Shown piece after piece: positions 25,592-34,629 of a stretch of DNA of 64,000 bases. The translations under genes were made by a program, and so were the position numbers. The stretch's first letter is position 1; each line of letters starts with the position of its first letter. This DNA is from Pseudahrensia aquimaris (lineage in GTDB: Bacteria > Pseudomonadota > Alphaproteobacteria > Rhizobiales > Rhizobiaceae): assembly GCF_042676045.1 (NCBI RefSeq), contig NZ_JBHTJV010000012.1, positions 62,001-126,000 of the forward strand. The letters run 5' to 3'. The notes under the pieces are model-generated. The model had not been told where the DNA came from and searched no databases. It saw nothing but the letters and a program-made list of their open reading frames with translations.

Positions 25592-25701
25592 CGGCTGCAT
25601 GGCAGCCTGTGGAAACTGTCACAATCGAAATCTCTCCTTGATGCGAGCGGCATGATCGTGTTGCGTGCCGAGTGTGGAACCCGAGATTGGGAGATGCGCC
25701 G

Positions 25702-25905
25702 ATGAGCCGTCACGAAGAAATGCTGAACAAAATCCGCGAAGGCGCTCAGCGCGCGTTTGGGTCGGAGGAAAGCCAGATCTGGCTGAACCGCAAATCCCGT
25801 TTGTTCGACCACAAAACACCTCTGGAACTGGCCCAAGAGGACGCTGATCGTGTGCTGAACTTTGTTGAATGCATGACCGGCGAGGAAGTCAGCACCCGGC
25901 ATTAA
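25702..25905 (+). CDS. Small protein resembling the DUF2384 (Xre/MbcA/ParS toxin-binding) antitoxin domain
   Basis: 67 residues. The C-terminal two thirds (WLNRKSRLFDHKTPLELAQE then DADRVLNFVECM) fit the DUF2384 pattern: W/L-N-x-P/K, G/H-K-T-P-L-E-L-A, then a short helix. The N-terminal helix-turn-helix that usually accompanies this domain is missing and no RES-domain toxin gene is adjacent, so this is a solitary, shortened copy. The start at 25702 has GGGAG 10-12 bases upstream; a GTG at 25672 is less convincing. It ends tail to tail with the AsnC gene, sharing TTAA. Function unknown. Confidence 0.65.
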   Translation: MSRHEEMLNKIREGAQRAFGSEESQIWLNRKSRLFDHKTPLELAQEDADRVLNFVECMTGEEVSTRH

Positions 25906-26366
25906 ACCGGCAGCGCGGAAGTTTCCTTCAGCGTGTCGAGCACGATTGCGGTTTTGACGTTCTGAACCGCTTTGTGCGGCAGCAGTGTCTGGTTGATGAA
26001 CTCGGACAAGGCTTTGAGATCAGGGGTCACAACCTTGATCATGTAATCCATCTCACCCGTCAGTGCGTAGGCATCAAGCACTTGTGGAAGTCGGGCGAGC
26101 AGGCTGCGAAGATTGGCGGCATTGTCGTCGTTGTGGGTCGCCAACGTCACGGAGACGAGGCTTTTAAGCCCGATGCCCACCTTTTCCGGATCAAGCCGAG
26201 CCGTGTATCCGTTAATGATCCCAGCATCCTCCAGCGCCGTGCGACGGCGGGAGCATTGTGAGGCGGACAGACCAACACGGTCCGCCAGTTCGGCATTTGT
26301 GAACCGCCCATCTTCTTGCAGGCTTGCGAGAATCTTGCGATCAAACGCATCTAATGCATTGGCCAT
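25902..26366 (-). CDS. Lrp/AsnC family transcriptional regulator
   Basis: 154 residues. N-terminal AsnC helix-turn-helix (DAFDRKILASLQEDGRFTNA, ELADRVGLSASQCSRRRTAL) is followed by the RAM ligand-binding domain (GEMDYMIKVVTPDLKALSEF). Divergent from the 4-hydroxyphenylpyruvate dioxygenase gene across a 123-base interval. It is therefore a likely tyrosine/phenylalanine-responsive regulator of that gene. Confidence 0.9.
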   Translation of the reverse strand: MANALDAFDRKILASLQEDGRFTNAELADRVGLSASQCSRRRTALEDAGIINGYTARLDPEKVGIGLKSLVSVTLATHNDDNAANLRSLLARLPQVLDAYALTGEMDYMIKVVTPDLKALSEFINQTLLPHKAVQNVKTAIVLDTLKETSALPV

Positions 26367-26489
26367 GGCTTATTTTCTCTGAATCTCACACATTTCTTGC
26401 ACATTATGATTAAATTGCGCGTCGATTGCAAAGTCTGTGCGCCCAGGATGCACTATAGTTGTTCCATCACATTTCAGGAGGAACAATCC

Positions 26490-27602
26490 ATGGGTCCGTT
26501 TCCACACGACGCGCCACGCGCGACGATTACCGAACACAATCCTGCCGGCACGGACGGGTTTGAATTTGTTGAATTCGCCCATCCAGAGCCCGAAAAGCTG
26601 GAAAGCCTGTTTGCGACCATGGGCTATCAACCCGTCGCTCAGCATAAAAGGAAAGCGATCACCGTTTGGCGGCAGGGCGACATCAACTACGTCATCAATG
26701 CCGAACCGGGCACCCATGCCGCGCGGTTTGTCAAAGAACACGGTCCCTGTGCCGCTTCAATGGCTTGGCGGGTGGCGGATGCGCAGCATGCGTTTGATCT
26801 GGCAGTCGCACGTGGCGCGCAGCCTTATCTTGGGGATGGTAAGGTGATGGACGTGCCCGCGATCGTCGGGATTGGCGGGTCGCTGCTGTATTTCATCGAC
26901 AGCTATGGCGAGACGGGCTCTGCCTATGACGCGGAGTTTGATTGGATTGGCGAACGCGACCCGAAACCAGAAGGTATCGGCTTTTACTATCTCGATCACC
27001 TCACCCACAACGTCTATCGCGGCAATATGGATCGCTGGTGGCATTTCTACCGTGACTTGTTCGGCTTCACGCAAATCCATTTCTTCGACATTGAAGGCAA
27101 GATGACAGGTCTGATCAGCCGCGCCATCACGTCCCCCTGCGGGAAAATTCGTATTCCGCTGAATGAATCCACCGACGATAAAAGCCAAATTGAGGCCTAT
27201 CTGCATAAATACAAAGGCGAAGGCATTCAGCACATTGCGGTTGGCACTGACGGAATTTATGACGCAACCGACAAGCTGGCTGAAAACGGCCTGAAGTTCA
27301 TGCCCGGCCCACCGGAAACCTATTACGAGATGTCCCAAGCAAGGGTGAACGGCCATAATGAGCCGCTGGATCGCATGAAACGGCATGGCATTTTGATCGA
27401 CGGCGAGGGCGTGTTCGATGATGCCAACGGCGACCGGATGACGAAAATCCTGCTCCAGATTTTCTCCAAAACCGTAATCGGCCCGATCTTCTTCGAGTTC
27501 ATTCAGCGCAAGGGCGACGAAGGGTTTGGCGAAGGGAATTTCCGGGCGCTTTTTGAGAGCATCGAGGCGGAACAGATACGGACTGGTGAATTGGTGGGCT
27601 AG
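26490..27602 (+). CDS. hppD: 4-hydroxyphenylpyruvate dioxygenase
   Basis: 370-residue vicinal-oxygen-chelate dioxygenase that converts 4-hydroxyphenylpyruvate to homogentisate in tyrosine breakdown. Iron ligands: H170 (LDHLTHNV), H248 (IQHIAVG) and E336 (FFEFIQRKG). Full length; the C-terminal gating helix (GFGEGNFRALFESIE) is present. AGGAGGAAC lies before the ATG at 26490, so the longer upstream frame is rejected. No homogentisate dioxygenase (hmgA) is adjacent. Confidence 0.94.
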   Translation: MGPFPHDAPRATITEHNPAGTDGFEFVEFAHPEPEKLESLFATMGYQPVAQHKRKAITVWRQGDINYVINAEPGTHAARFVKEHGPCAASMAWRVADAQHAFDLAVARGAQPYLGDGKVMDVPAIVGIGGSLLYFIDSYGETGSAYDAEFDWIGERDPKPEGIGFYYLDHLTHNVYRGNMDRWWHFYRDLFGFTQIHFFDIEGKMTGLISRAITSPCGKIRIPLNESTDDKSQIEAYLHKYKGEGIQHIAVGTDGIYDATDKLAENGLKFMPGPPETYYEMSQARVNGHNEPLDRMKRHGILIDGEGVFDDANGDRMTKILLQIFSKTVIGPIFFEFIQRKGDEGFGEGNFRALFESIEAEQIRTGELVG

Positions 27603-27624
27603 TGATCTCACCAAAACAAAAAAG

Positions 27625-27645
27625 GGGCGGCCTCACAGGCCGCCC
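27625..27645. terminator. Bidirectional terminator between hppD and hpaB
   Basis: GGGCGGCCT-CAC-AGGCCGCCC is a perfect 9-bp stem. On the minus strand it is followed by TTTTTTGTTTT, making it a strong terminator for hpaB. On the plus strand the tail is only GTTTG. Confidence 0.85.
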
Positions 27646-27672
27646 GTTTGGCTTGGGTTTAGCAATCTTGAA

Positions 27673-29205
27673 TCAATCTTGCGCCAGCAGCGCGTCGATG
27701 CGGTCCATCTTATCATCTTTGTCATAGATGTCGTAGTAGGCCGAGGCCATCAGTGCGGGCGGGCCGAAGAAGAAGCGTTCGTAGAGCGCTTGGCGCGTTC
27801 CAAAGCCGGAAATCGCCACATCGTGCGCCAGCCGGAACAGGCCGACCCGGTCTCGGGATTCGGCGTTTGCCAGCTGGAAATACTGCTCAACATCGCCAGC
27901 CATCTCGTTGGAGAAGTCGGCCTCAGACGGTGTCGCCATGAGCGAAGATGAACCGATGAGCTGCAGAATTTCGACCATGCGGGGATACATTTTCGGGAAC
28001 ATGTTGCGCGACGTATCGATGGGGCCGCGCAGGGGGATGAAGTTGCCAAACTCGTCTTCGTGGGCCTGCTGTTCGGCGCTGTAGAGCATGGCACGGACGG
28101 CCTCCGTCATTTGCATGACTTCGGCGATCAGGCCTTTGGTGTGTAGGTCTTTATCGCGGCCAGACGCGGCGGCGATCTTGCACATCAGGCCGACCATGAA
28201 TTCAGCCTTAGCAAGCTTCCCACATGCAACCTGATGCATCATGTGGACGACTGCATTGGTGGCGTTGAAAGCCTGATTGCACAATTCTGGCTGGCCGTAC
28301 ATGAACACTCGTTCCCACGGCACAAACACGTTTTCGAAAATCACGACTGCGTCCATTTCCTCATAGCGTGAGGAAAGCGGCGCATCGAATGTGCTCTCAC
28401 CATGATCGTAGGAATCGCGGCACATCATTTTCAAACCAGGTGTCGCGATGGGGATCGCGAACGCAAAAGCGAACGGGATGTTGTCTTCGCTGGCACGCAG
28501 CACCGTGGATGGAAAAACCTCGATTTCATCTGACAGCGGACCAAGCGTTGCAAGTAGTCGAGCGCCGTTCACATAGATTCCAGCATCGGTTTCCTTAGTG
28601 ACGTGCAGCGCGACTTTCTCGTTGAATTTGCCCGAGGCAGCCTGCTGGAAGTTTACTGCCGGATTGACCAGCGTGTGGGTCAGCACTTTGTCGTTCTTTC
28701 GGGCATAGTCGTAGAAGTTCGTCATGTTTTTGGCAAAATCAGCATTGCCCTTCGTGCCTTGTGCCAAGAAGCTTGTCGCGGAGGCGAAGGCCATAACGGA
28801 AGCATTCTTGTAGTCCGGCGTGCGGCCAAACATGCCGTTCGACCATTTGGCCCATTCGTAATAGGCGCGGCCACGGGCTATGACGTCTTCTTTGCTCTTG
28901 GGCTTTTTATAGGCCATCGCGCAGCGGTCGCCGTCTTCATCGACATAGGTGACGGTGTCGCGCCATTTGGCGTCGTGCTGACGGTCGAGGAAGCCACCCA
29001 GAGTTTCTGCACCGCGTGCCATGCCCGGCTCGGCAGTTACGTCTTTGACGCGCTTGCCACGATGCCAGATTTCGCGGTCGTCGCGCAGGCCCTCGAGATA
29101 TTGCTTGCCGGTGCGTATGCCGGTGCCGATGTCGGATGGTGCAGAGTGTTCGGTGGCGTCGATTTCATTGACCGCAATACCGGCTTGGCTAAGGTCGTCC
29201 ATCAT
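27673..29205 (-). CDS. hpaB: 4-hydroxyphenylacetate 3-monooxygenase, oxygenase component
   Basis: 510-residue FADH2-dependent hydroxylase that turns 4-hydroxyphenylacetate into homoprotocatechuate (3,4-dihydroxyphenylacetate). Family features: a long acyl-CoA-dehydrogenase-like fold, the segment YDHGESTFDAPLSSRYEE, VFVPWERVF and TPSEADFSNEM near the C-terminus. Requires a flavin reductase (HpaC), which is not encoded nearby. It lies between hppD (convergent) and hpaR (same strand, upstream by 27 bases). Confidence 0.92.
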   Translation of the reverse strand: MMDDLSQAGIAVNEIDATEHSAPSDIGTGIRTGKQYLEGLRDDREIWHRGKRVKDVTAEPGMARGAETLGGFLDRQHDAKWRDTVTYVDEDGDRCAMAYKKPKSKEDVIARGRAYYEWAKWSNGMFGRTPDYKNASVMAFASATSFLAQGTKGNADFAKNMTNFYDYARKNDKVLTHTLVNPAVNFQQAASGKFNEKVALHVTKETDAGIYVNGARLLATLGPLSDEIEVFPSTVLRASEDNIPFAFAFAIPIATPGLKMMCRDSYDHGESTFDAPLSSRYEEMDAVVIFENVFVPWERVFMYGQPELCNQAFNATNAVVHMMHQVACGKLAKAEFMVGLMCKIAAASGRDKDLHTKGLIAEVMQMTEAVRAMLYSAEQQAHEDEFGNFIPLRGPIDTSRNMFPKMYPRMVEILQLIGSSSLMATPSEADFSNEMAGDVEQYFQLANAESRDRVGLFRLAHDVAISGFGTRQALYERFFFGPPALMASAYYDIYDKDDKMDRIDALLAQD

Positions 29206-29232
29206 ATGTCTTTTCCCTAAACGTCTTTCGCC

Positions 29233-29685
29233 TCAGCCGTTGCTGGCTTTGGGCAGGTCTGGCGCTGCGGCGGCAGCAGCGATTTTTCTCAACGTGTTTT
29301 CCATGTGTTGCCAATCTTCGGGCGAAACCGTGTTGCGCAAACGGGCGTCTATCTGCGCCACGTGCGGCGTCACTTCATCTTCCAGCGCCCTGCCCTTGGC
29401 TGTCGGCACGATGTAGACTGCCCGGCGATCTTCCACCGAGCGGACACGGGACACGAAACCCTTTTTCTCTAACCTGTCGATAATGCCGACGAGGCTGGGG
29501 GCAGGCAAAAGAGTGCGGCGGGACAGATCAGCCGAGGTGACGCGCATTTCGCTCCACAGCACCCGCAAGATGCGCCATTGCTGTTCGGTCAGATCGTAAC
29601 GCGCAAACAGTTCGCGGTAATCCGGCATGATATCGTCCAGCGCCCGGTTCAGGATCATAGGAAGAGATCGGTCAAAGCTCGTCAT
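29233..29685 (-). CDS. hpaR: MarR family regulator HpaR
   Basis: 150 residues from the preferred start. Contains LTEQQWRILRVLWSE, the very conserved opening of the HpaR winged helix, and the wing DRRAVYIVPTAKG. HpaR represses homoprotocatechuate meta-cleavage genes until the aromatic acid binds. An ATG at 29715 would add ten residues, but it falls on the edge of an inverted repeat that looks like the operator, so 29685 is preferred. Divergent from hpaE-hpaD. Confidence 0.88.
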   Translation of the reverse strand: MTSFDRSLPMILNRALDDIMPDYRELFARYDLTEQQWRILRVLWSEMRVTSADLSRRTLLPAPSLVGIIDRLEKKGFVSRVRSVEDRRAVYIVPTAKGRALEDEVTPHVAQIDARLRNTVSPEDWQHMENTLRKIAAAAAAPDLPKASNG

Positions 29686-29714
29686 GCAGGGAATTTTCCG
29701 GTTGGCGGCAAGCA

Positions 29715-29741
29715 TTCACATGTGTATCGTTAATATGTGAA
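29715..29741. promoter_or_regulatory. Candidate HpaR operator
   Basis: TTCACAT (29715-29721) and ATGTGAA (29735-29741) are exact inverted repeats with a 13-base spacer. The left half is part of the smaller palindrome CACATGTG. The site lies between divergent hpaR and hpaE. Size and symmetry fit a MarR-family dimer; not tested. Confidence 0.5.
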
Positions 29742-29874
29742 TTAAATGACCGTTTGCGTCGGAAGTCAAGACAAACCCACGGCTATTCACGTTCCAGCCC
29801 TTGTCATTCGGGCGCGAATTAGGTTTCCATTTGACAGGATGTCGCACAAAATGCGGTCACGAAGGGGTATTTTC

Positions 29875-31386
29875 ATGTCGGAACTCGACGACAACATTTC
29901 TAAATTGCACACCTATTTGGCCCCCTTTCGGCAAAACGGGGTGATGAACCGCATCAACGGCGAAGTCGTGCCCGCCCAATCCGGCGAGACGTTCGACAAC
30001 AATTCGCCCGTCGATGAGGAGTTGATCTGCACAGTCGCCAAAAGCGGACCTGCGGATATCGACGCGGCAGCACAAGCAGCCCATGACGCCTTCCCCGCAT
30101 GGCGCGATATGGCTGGAACGGAGCGCAAGAAAATTCTTCATGCGATTGCTGACGGTATCGTGGCACGTGCCGAGGAGATCGCGTTTGCCGAGTGTTATGA
30201 CACGGGTCAGGCACTGCGGTTTATGTCGAAGGCGGCTTTGCGGGGTGCGGAGAACTTCCGTTATTTCGCCGATCTTGCCCCATCCGCCCGAGACGGCAAG
30301 CAGATGCCTTCTGCGACGTTGATGAATGTAACCACACGGGTTCCGATCGGCCCTGTGGGCGTCATTACACCTTGGAACACGCCGTTCATGCTTTCCACCT
30401 GGAAAATTGCACCTGCGCTCGCCGCCGGTTGCACGGTGGTGCACAAGCCTGCCGAGTTTTCGCCTGTGACTGCCAGTATCTTGCTGGAAATTGCAGAGGA
30501 AGCCGGGCTGCCACCGGGGGTTTGGAACCTTGTGAATGGCTTTGGCGAGGATGCGGGCAAGGCGCTCACGGAGCACCCAAAAATCCGCGCCATCGCTTTT
30601 GTCGGCGAAAGCCGCACAGGCTCGATGATCATGAAACAGGGCGCAGACACGCTGAAACGGACGCATTTCGAACTGGGCGGCAAGAACCCTGTGGTGGTGT
30701 TTGACGATGCCGAACTCGACCGGGCGCTCGATGCGGCGATTTTCATGATTTATTCGCTCAACGGCGAACGCTGCACGTCATCATCGCGTTTGCTGGTCCA
30801 GTCTTCCATCGCTGACGATTTTCTCTCAGCAATGGCAACCCGCGTGAAGAACATTCGAGTGGGCCATCCACTCGACCCTGAAACCGAGATTGGACCGCTG
30901 ATCCACAAAGTTCATTTCGACAAGGTTTGCTCTTACTTCGACATTGCCAAAGAAGAGGGCGCCAAGATCGCCGCCGGTGGTGCTGCGAAAGAGGGCAAAG
31001 GCTGGTTTGTGGAACCGACGCTGTTCACCGCCGCCAACAACGACATGAAGATCGCCCGTGAGGAAATTTTCGGACCTGTGCTGACGGCCATCACGTTCGA
31101 CACCGAAGAGGAAGCCTTGGCGATTGCCAATGACACCGAATACGGCCTCACCGGCTATGTCTGGACCAACGATCTGACCCGCGCCCTGCGCTTCACCGAC
31201 AAGTTGGAGGCGGGCATGATCTGGGTGAATTCTGAAAACGTTCGCCACCTGCCAACACCGTTTGGCGGTGTCAAAGCCAGTGGCATTGGCCGCGATGGCG
31301 GCGACTGGTCTTTTGAATTCTACATGGAACAAAAGCATGTCGGCTTCGCCACCGGCCACCACAAAATTCCACAATTGGGAGCCTGA
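29875..31386 (+). CDS. hpaE: 5-carboxymethyl-2-hydroxymuconate semialdehyde dehydrogenase
   Basis: 503-residue NAD-dependent aldehyde dehydrogenase with catalytic E266 (HFELGGKNP) and C300 (NGERCTSSSR). The surrounding residues, especially NGERCTSSSRLL, are typical of HpaE. It oxidises the ring-fission product of homoprotocatechuate. Start at 29875 with AGGGG upstream; 43 extra codons in the open frame upstream are not supported. hpaD follows after five bases. Confidence 0.9.
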   Translation: MSELDDNISKLHTYLAPFRQNGVMNRINGEVVPAQSGETFDNNSPVDEELICTVAKSGPADIDAAAQAAHDAFPAWRDMAGTERKKILHAIADGIVARAEEIAFAECYDTGQALRFMSKAALRGAENFRYFADLAPSARDGKQMPSATLMNVTTRVPIGPVGVITPWNTPFMLSTWKIAPALAAGCTVVHKPAEFSPVTASILLEIAEEAGLPPGVWNLVNGFGEDAGKALTEHPKIRAIAFVGESRTGSMIMKQGADTLKRTHFELGGKNPVVVFDDAELDRALDAAIFMIYSLNGERCTSSSRLLVQSSIADDFLSAMATRVKNIRVGHPLDPETEIGPLIHKVHFDKVCSYFDIAKEEGAKIAAGGAAKEGKGWFVEPTLFTAANNDMKIAREEIFGPVLTAITFDTEEEALAIANDTEYGLTGYVWTNDLTRALRFTDKLEAGMIWVNSENVRHLPTPFGGVKASGIGRDGGDWSFEFYMEQKHVGFATGHHKIPQLGA

Positions 31387-31391
31387 TCGTC

Positions 31392-32372
31392 ATGCCCATT
31401 CCCGCAGCAAACCTGAATCCACCTTTCAACATCGTGCGGCTGAGCCACGTGGAATATGGCGTGAAAGACATCGCCGCTTCCAAAGCGTTTTACGTCGATA
31501 CGCTTGGCCTGCAAGTGACGCATGAAGAGAAGGGGCGGCTCTATCTGCGCGCGATGGAAGAACGTGGGCATCACTGCATTTCACTGCACGAGACGGGCGA
31601 AAGCTCGGTTAATGTGCTGGGGTTCAAGGTCTGGTCCGAAGAGGAATTGGACAAGGCGAAAGCGTGGTTCGACGGCAAAGGCCTGCCGACGGAGTGGATC
31701 GAAAAGCCGTTTATGGGCCGCATTCTGCGCACCCGCGACCCCTGGGGCATTCCGCTGGAATTCTATGCGAAGATGGACCGGCTTGAGTCGATCCATCAGA
31801 AATACAAACTCTACAACGGCGTCAAACCGCTGCGTATTGACCATTTCAACATGTTCTCCGCCGATGTGGATGCGAGCGTGGAGTTCTATGGTGAAATGGG
31901 ATTTCGCACGACGGAATACACCGAGGACGCCGAAAGCGGGCGTGTTTGGGCCGCTTGGATGCACCGCAAAGGCGGCGTCCACGATGTAGCCTTCACCAAT
32001 GGCACAGGCCCGCGCCTGCACCACACAGCCTTTTGGGTGCCAACGCCGCTGAACATCATCGACCTGCTCGATCTGATGGCGACCACGGGTTACGTGAGCA
32101 ACATCGAACGCGGACCGGGCCGGCACGGCATTTCGAATGCGTTCTTCCTCTACATTCTCGATCCTGACGGCCACCGCATCGAGATTTATTGCTCGGACTA
32201 TCAAACGATCGACCCCGATCACGAGCCGATCAAATGGGACTTGAAAGACCCGCAGCGCCAGACGCTTTGGGGAGCACCCGCGCCGAAGAGCTGGTTTGAG
32301 CACGGGAGCTTGTTTGCTGGAGCGGAAACCAAGGAAAGTGGCCTGAAGGCGCAGCCGATCATTGCGCCATGA
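31392..32372 (+). CDS. hpaD: 3,4-dihydroxyphenylacetate 2,3-dioxygenase (vicinal oxygen chelate type)
   Basis: 326-residue extradiol ring-cleavage enzyme. Metal ligands: H151 (RIDHFNMF), a histidine in RLHHTAFW (H210/H211) and E264 (HRIEIYCSDY), with spacing like Brevibacterium homoprotocatechuate 2,3-dioxygenase. It is therefore of the type I VOC family and not the LigB-type HpaD of E. coli. Downstream pathway genes (hpaF, hpaG, hpaH, hpaI) are not in the window. Confidence 0.9.
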   Translation: MPIPAANLNPPFNIVRLSHVEYGVKDIAASKAFYVDTLGLQVTHEEKGRLYLRAMEERGHHCISLHETGESSVNVLGFKVWSEEELDKAKAWFDGKGLPTEWIEKPFMGRILRTRDPWGIPLEFYAKMDRLESIHQKYKLYNGVKPLRIDHFNMFSADVDASVEFYGEMGFRTTEYTEDAESGRVWAAWMHRKGGVHDVAFTNGTGPRLHHTAFWVPTPLNIIDLLDLMATTGYVSNIERGPGRHGISNAFFLYILDPDGHRIEIYCSDYQTIDPDHEPIKWDLKDPQRQTLWGAPAPKSWFEHGSLFAGAETKESGLKAQPIIAP

Positions 32373-32385
32373 AGGGTCTGCGCAC

Positions 32386-34626
32386 CTAGACGAAATCCAC
32401 ATGCTTGTTGAACGGCATTTCGCGGATGCGCTTGCCGGTTGCGGCGAAGATCGCGTTGCCCAAGGCGGGCGCTGCGGGCGGAACGGGTGGCTCGCCGATG
32501 CCGCGCACCTTTGAGCCGTTTTCCAAACCCCGCACTTCAATGATGGGACATTGGTTGAAACGCATGCCCGTGAACGTGTCGTAATTGTTCTGCTCGGCCA
32601 TTCCGTCGGAATAGGTGATTTCGCAGTTCATCGCGTGACCCAGACCCCAGACCACGCCGCCTTTGACCAGATTATCGAAATTGATCGGATCGACAACCCT
32701 GCCCACTTCGGCGGCGACGAAGACTCTATCAATCTTGATGCCGTCTTCAGTGTCTGTGACTTCCACCACTTCGGCGACAGGCACGCCAAACGACGTGACG
32801 ATGGCAACGCCTCTGCCGCGTTTGGGGCCGAGATCGCTGCCCCAGTTGGACATTTCCGCCACCGCTTCAAGCACTTTGCGCGACGGTTCGTGCGATGTCA
32901 GGCGAATGCGCTCCGCCATCGGGTCAGCACCGGCCGCGTGGATCAGTTCATCCAGTGCTGTCTCATGGAAAAAGCCATTCGACGATGCGCCCACTGCGCG
33001 CCAAGACGAGATCGGTGCCAGGTCGGGGGCGCGGTAACCAGTGACGCGGTAATGGGGGATGGAGAGCGGTTGCTCCCATGCGCCAGCGGTGATCATGGGG
33101 TCAGGGCCGGGCATGGCAAGGTTTTGGCGGCCCAGCTGCGAGCCCATGACGGACGGCATGGCGATGCCGAGATCCAGCGCCTCCACCTTGCCGTCCTTCA
33201 CCGTTCCCTTGAAGCGCGACATGGCAATCTGGCGCGGGAAGTCGTGGATCATATCCTCTTCGCGCGAATAGGTCAGGTGAACCGGCACGCCTTTCATAGC
33301 GATGGCGATTTCGGTCGCTTGCTTCACGACTTCATCTTCCAGCCGGTGGCCGAAAGAGCCGCCAGCGTAAAGAACGTGAACGAACACCTGCTCATCATCG
33401 AGGCCCGTCAGCTTGGCCACATTGCCCTGCACGAAGCGAGGGATTTGCGTTGATGTCCAAACGTCTGCGCGGTCATCGGTCACTTTCACCGTGGCCGAAA
33501 TAGGCTCCAGCGGCGCGTGGGCGAGATAGGGGGCGCGGTATTCGCCTGCGATCACTGTGCCGCCGGCAAGCGCGGTTTCAACATCGCCATCATCGCGCTG
33601 CACGGCATCCACGCTGTCTGGTGTGAAACTGTCGGCCAAAGCCTGCCAGTGGTCATCCATCTCGGCCGGAAAAGGCGCTGCGTCCCAATCAACTTCGATT
33701 GCTTCGGCTGCTTGAAACGCGCGCCATGTATTGTCGGCCACAATGCCAAGACCACCCTTGATGGGCACGATCTTTTTGACGCCGCGCATTTTTTCAGCAG
33801 CACTCGCGTCATAGCTCTTCATCGCGCCGCCCTGGCGCGGGTTCAGTTTTACCGTGGCGAAAACCATGCCTTCTGTGCGGAAATCAATGCCATAGCGCTG
33901 GGTGCCGGTGGATTTTGCTGCGATGTCCATGCGCTGCACGGGCTTGCCGATCAGCTTCCACTGTGCAGGATCGCGCAATTCGATATCTGTCACCGGGTCG
34001 AGCGTTGCTGCCGCCGGTGCAAGTTCAACATAGCTGAGCGTCTTGCCGTCGGGCAGGACCACATTGGCGTTTTCGGTTTTCAGATCAGCCACCGCAATGC
34101 CAGATTTTTGCGATGCGGCCAGTTTCAGTGTCTCGCGGGCGACGGCACCCGCCGTGCGCAGCTTCTCATAGGCGTCCGGAACGGAAGTCGAGCCGCCGGT
34201 TACTTGCAGGCCAAGGAACTTCATCAGTGCATCCGTGACGTTGCGGGAAGCCTCGGCAATCGCGCTTTCGTCGGAAGGCGGGAACATGGGGGATTCCTGC
34301 GAGAGCGCCGTGTTGTAATAGGCGGGGCTTGGCAAGCCCGGGTCGACATTCACCTGGTCAAGCGTGACGTCCAATTCTTCCGCGATGAGCATGGCCTGCA
34401 TGGAATACGCGCCCTGCCCCAAATCTGTGCGCGGGGTGATTAGCGTTATGCCTTCAGCGTCGATCTTCACGTAGGGCGTGATGGCCGTCTCACCCTCTTC
34501 CAAATGGGCAAGAAGTGGATTCTCGAACGGGCGCTTGTACATATAAGTACCGAAGGCGACACCGCCGACGATGGCGGCAGAGCCGATCAGGAATGTGCGG
34601 CGGGCGATGGTTTTGAGGCGTCCCAT
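32386..34626 (-). CDS. iorB: Molybdenum hydroxylase large subunit (isoquinoline 1-oxidoreductase beta subunit-like), Tat-exported
   Basis: 746-residue molybdopterin-binding subunit of the xanthine dehydrogenase family, IorB/aldehyde dehydrogenase branch with a permuted domain order. Cofactor-binding segments are recognisable: LTLDQVNVDPG, AGGSFGHRLEDEV, SWRAVGASSNGFFHE and the C-terminal GIGEPPVPPAAPALGNAIF with the catalytic glutamate. The N-terminus RRTFLIGSAAIVGG is a twin-arginine signal, so the holoenzyme is probably periplasmic. Follows iorA by three bases. Substrate cannot be deduced; N-heterocycles and aldehydes are both known. Confidence 0.85.
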   Translation of the reverse strand: MGRLKTIARRTFLIGSAAIVGGVAFGTYMYKRPFENPLLAHLEEGETAITPYVKIDAEGITLITPRTDLGQGAYSMQAMLIAEELDVTLDQVNVDPGLPSPAYYNTALSQESPMFPPSDESAIAEASRNVTDALMKFLGLQVTGGSTSVPDAYEKLRTAGAVARETLKLAASQKSGIAVADLKTENANVVLPDGKTLSYVELAPAAATLDPVTDIELRDPAQWKLIGKPVQRMDIAAKSTGTQRYGIDFRTEGMVFATVKLNPRQGGAMKSYDASAAEKMRGVKKIVPIKGGLGIVADNTWRAFQAAEAIEVDWDAAPFPAEMDDHWQALADSFTPDSVDAVQRDDGDVETALAGGTVIAGEYRAPYLAHAPLEPISATVKVTDDRADVWTSTQIPRFVQGNVAKLTGLDDEQVFVHVLYAGGSFGHRLEDEVVKQATEIAIAMKGVPVHLTYSREEDMIHDFPRQIAMSRFKGTVKDGKVEALDLGIAMPSVMGSQLGRQNLAMPGPDPMITAGAWEQPLSIPHYRVTGYRAPDLAPISSWRAVGASSNGFFHETALDELIHAAGADPMAERIRLTSHEPSRKVLEAVAEMSNWGSDLGPKRGRGVAIVTSFGVPVAEVVEVTDTEDGIKIDRVFVAAEVGRVVDPINFDNLVKGGVVWGLGHAMNCEITYSDGMAEQNNYDTFTGMRFNQCPIIEVRGLENGSKVRGIGEPPVPPAAPALGNAIFAATGKRIREMPFNKHVDFV

Positions 34627-34629
34627 AAC

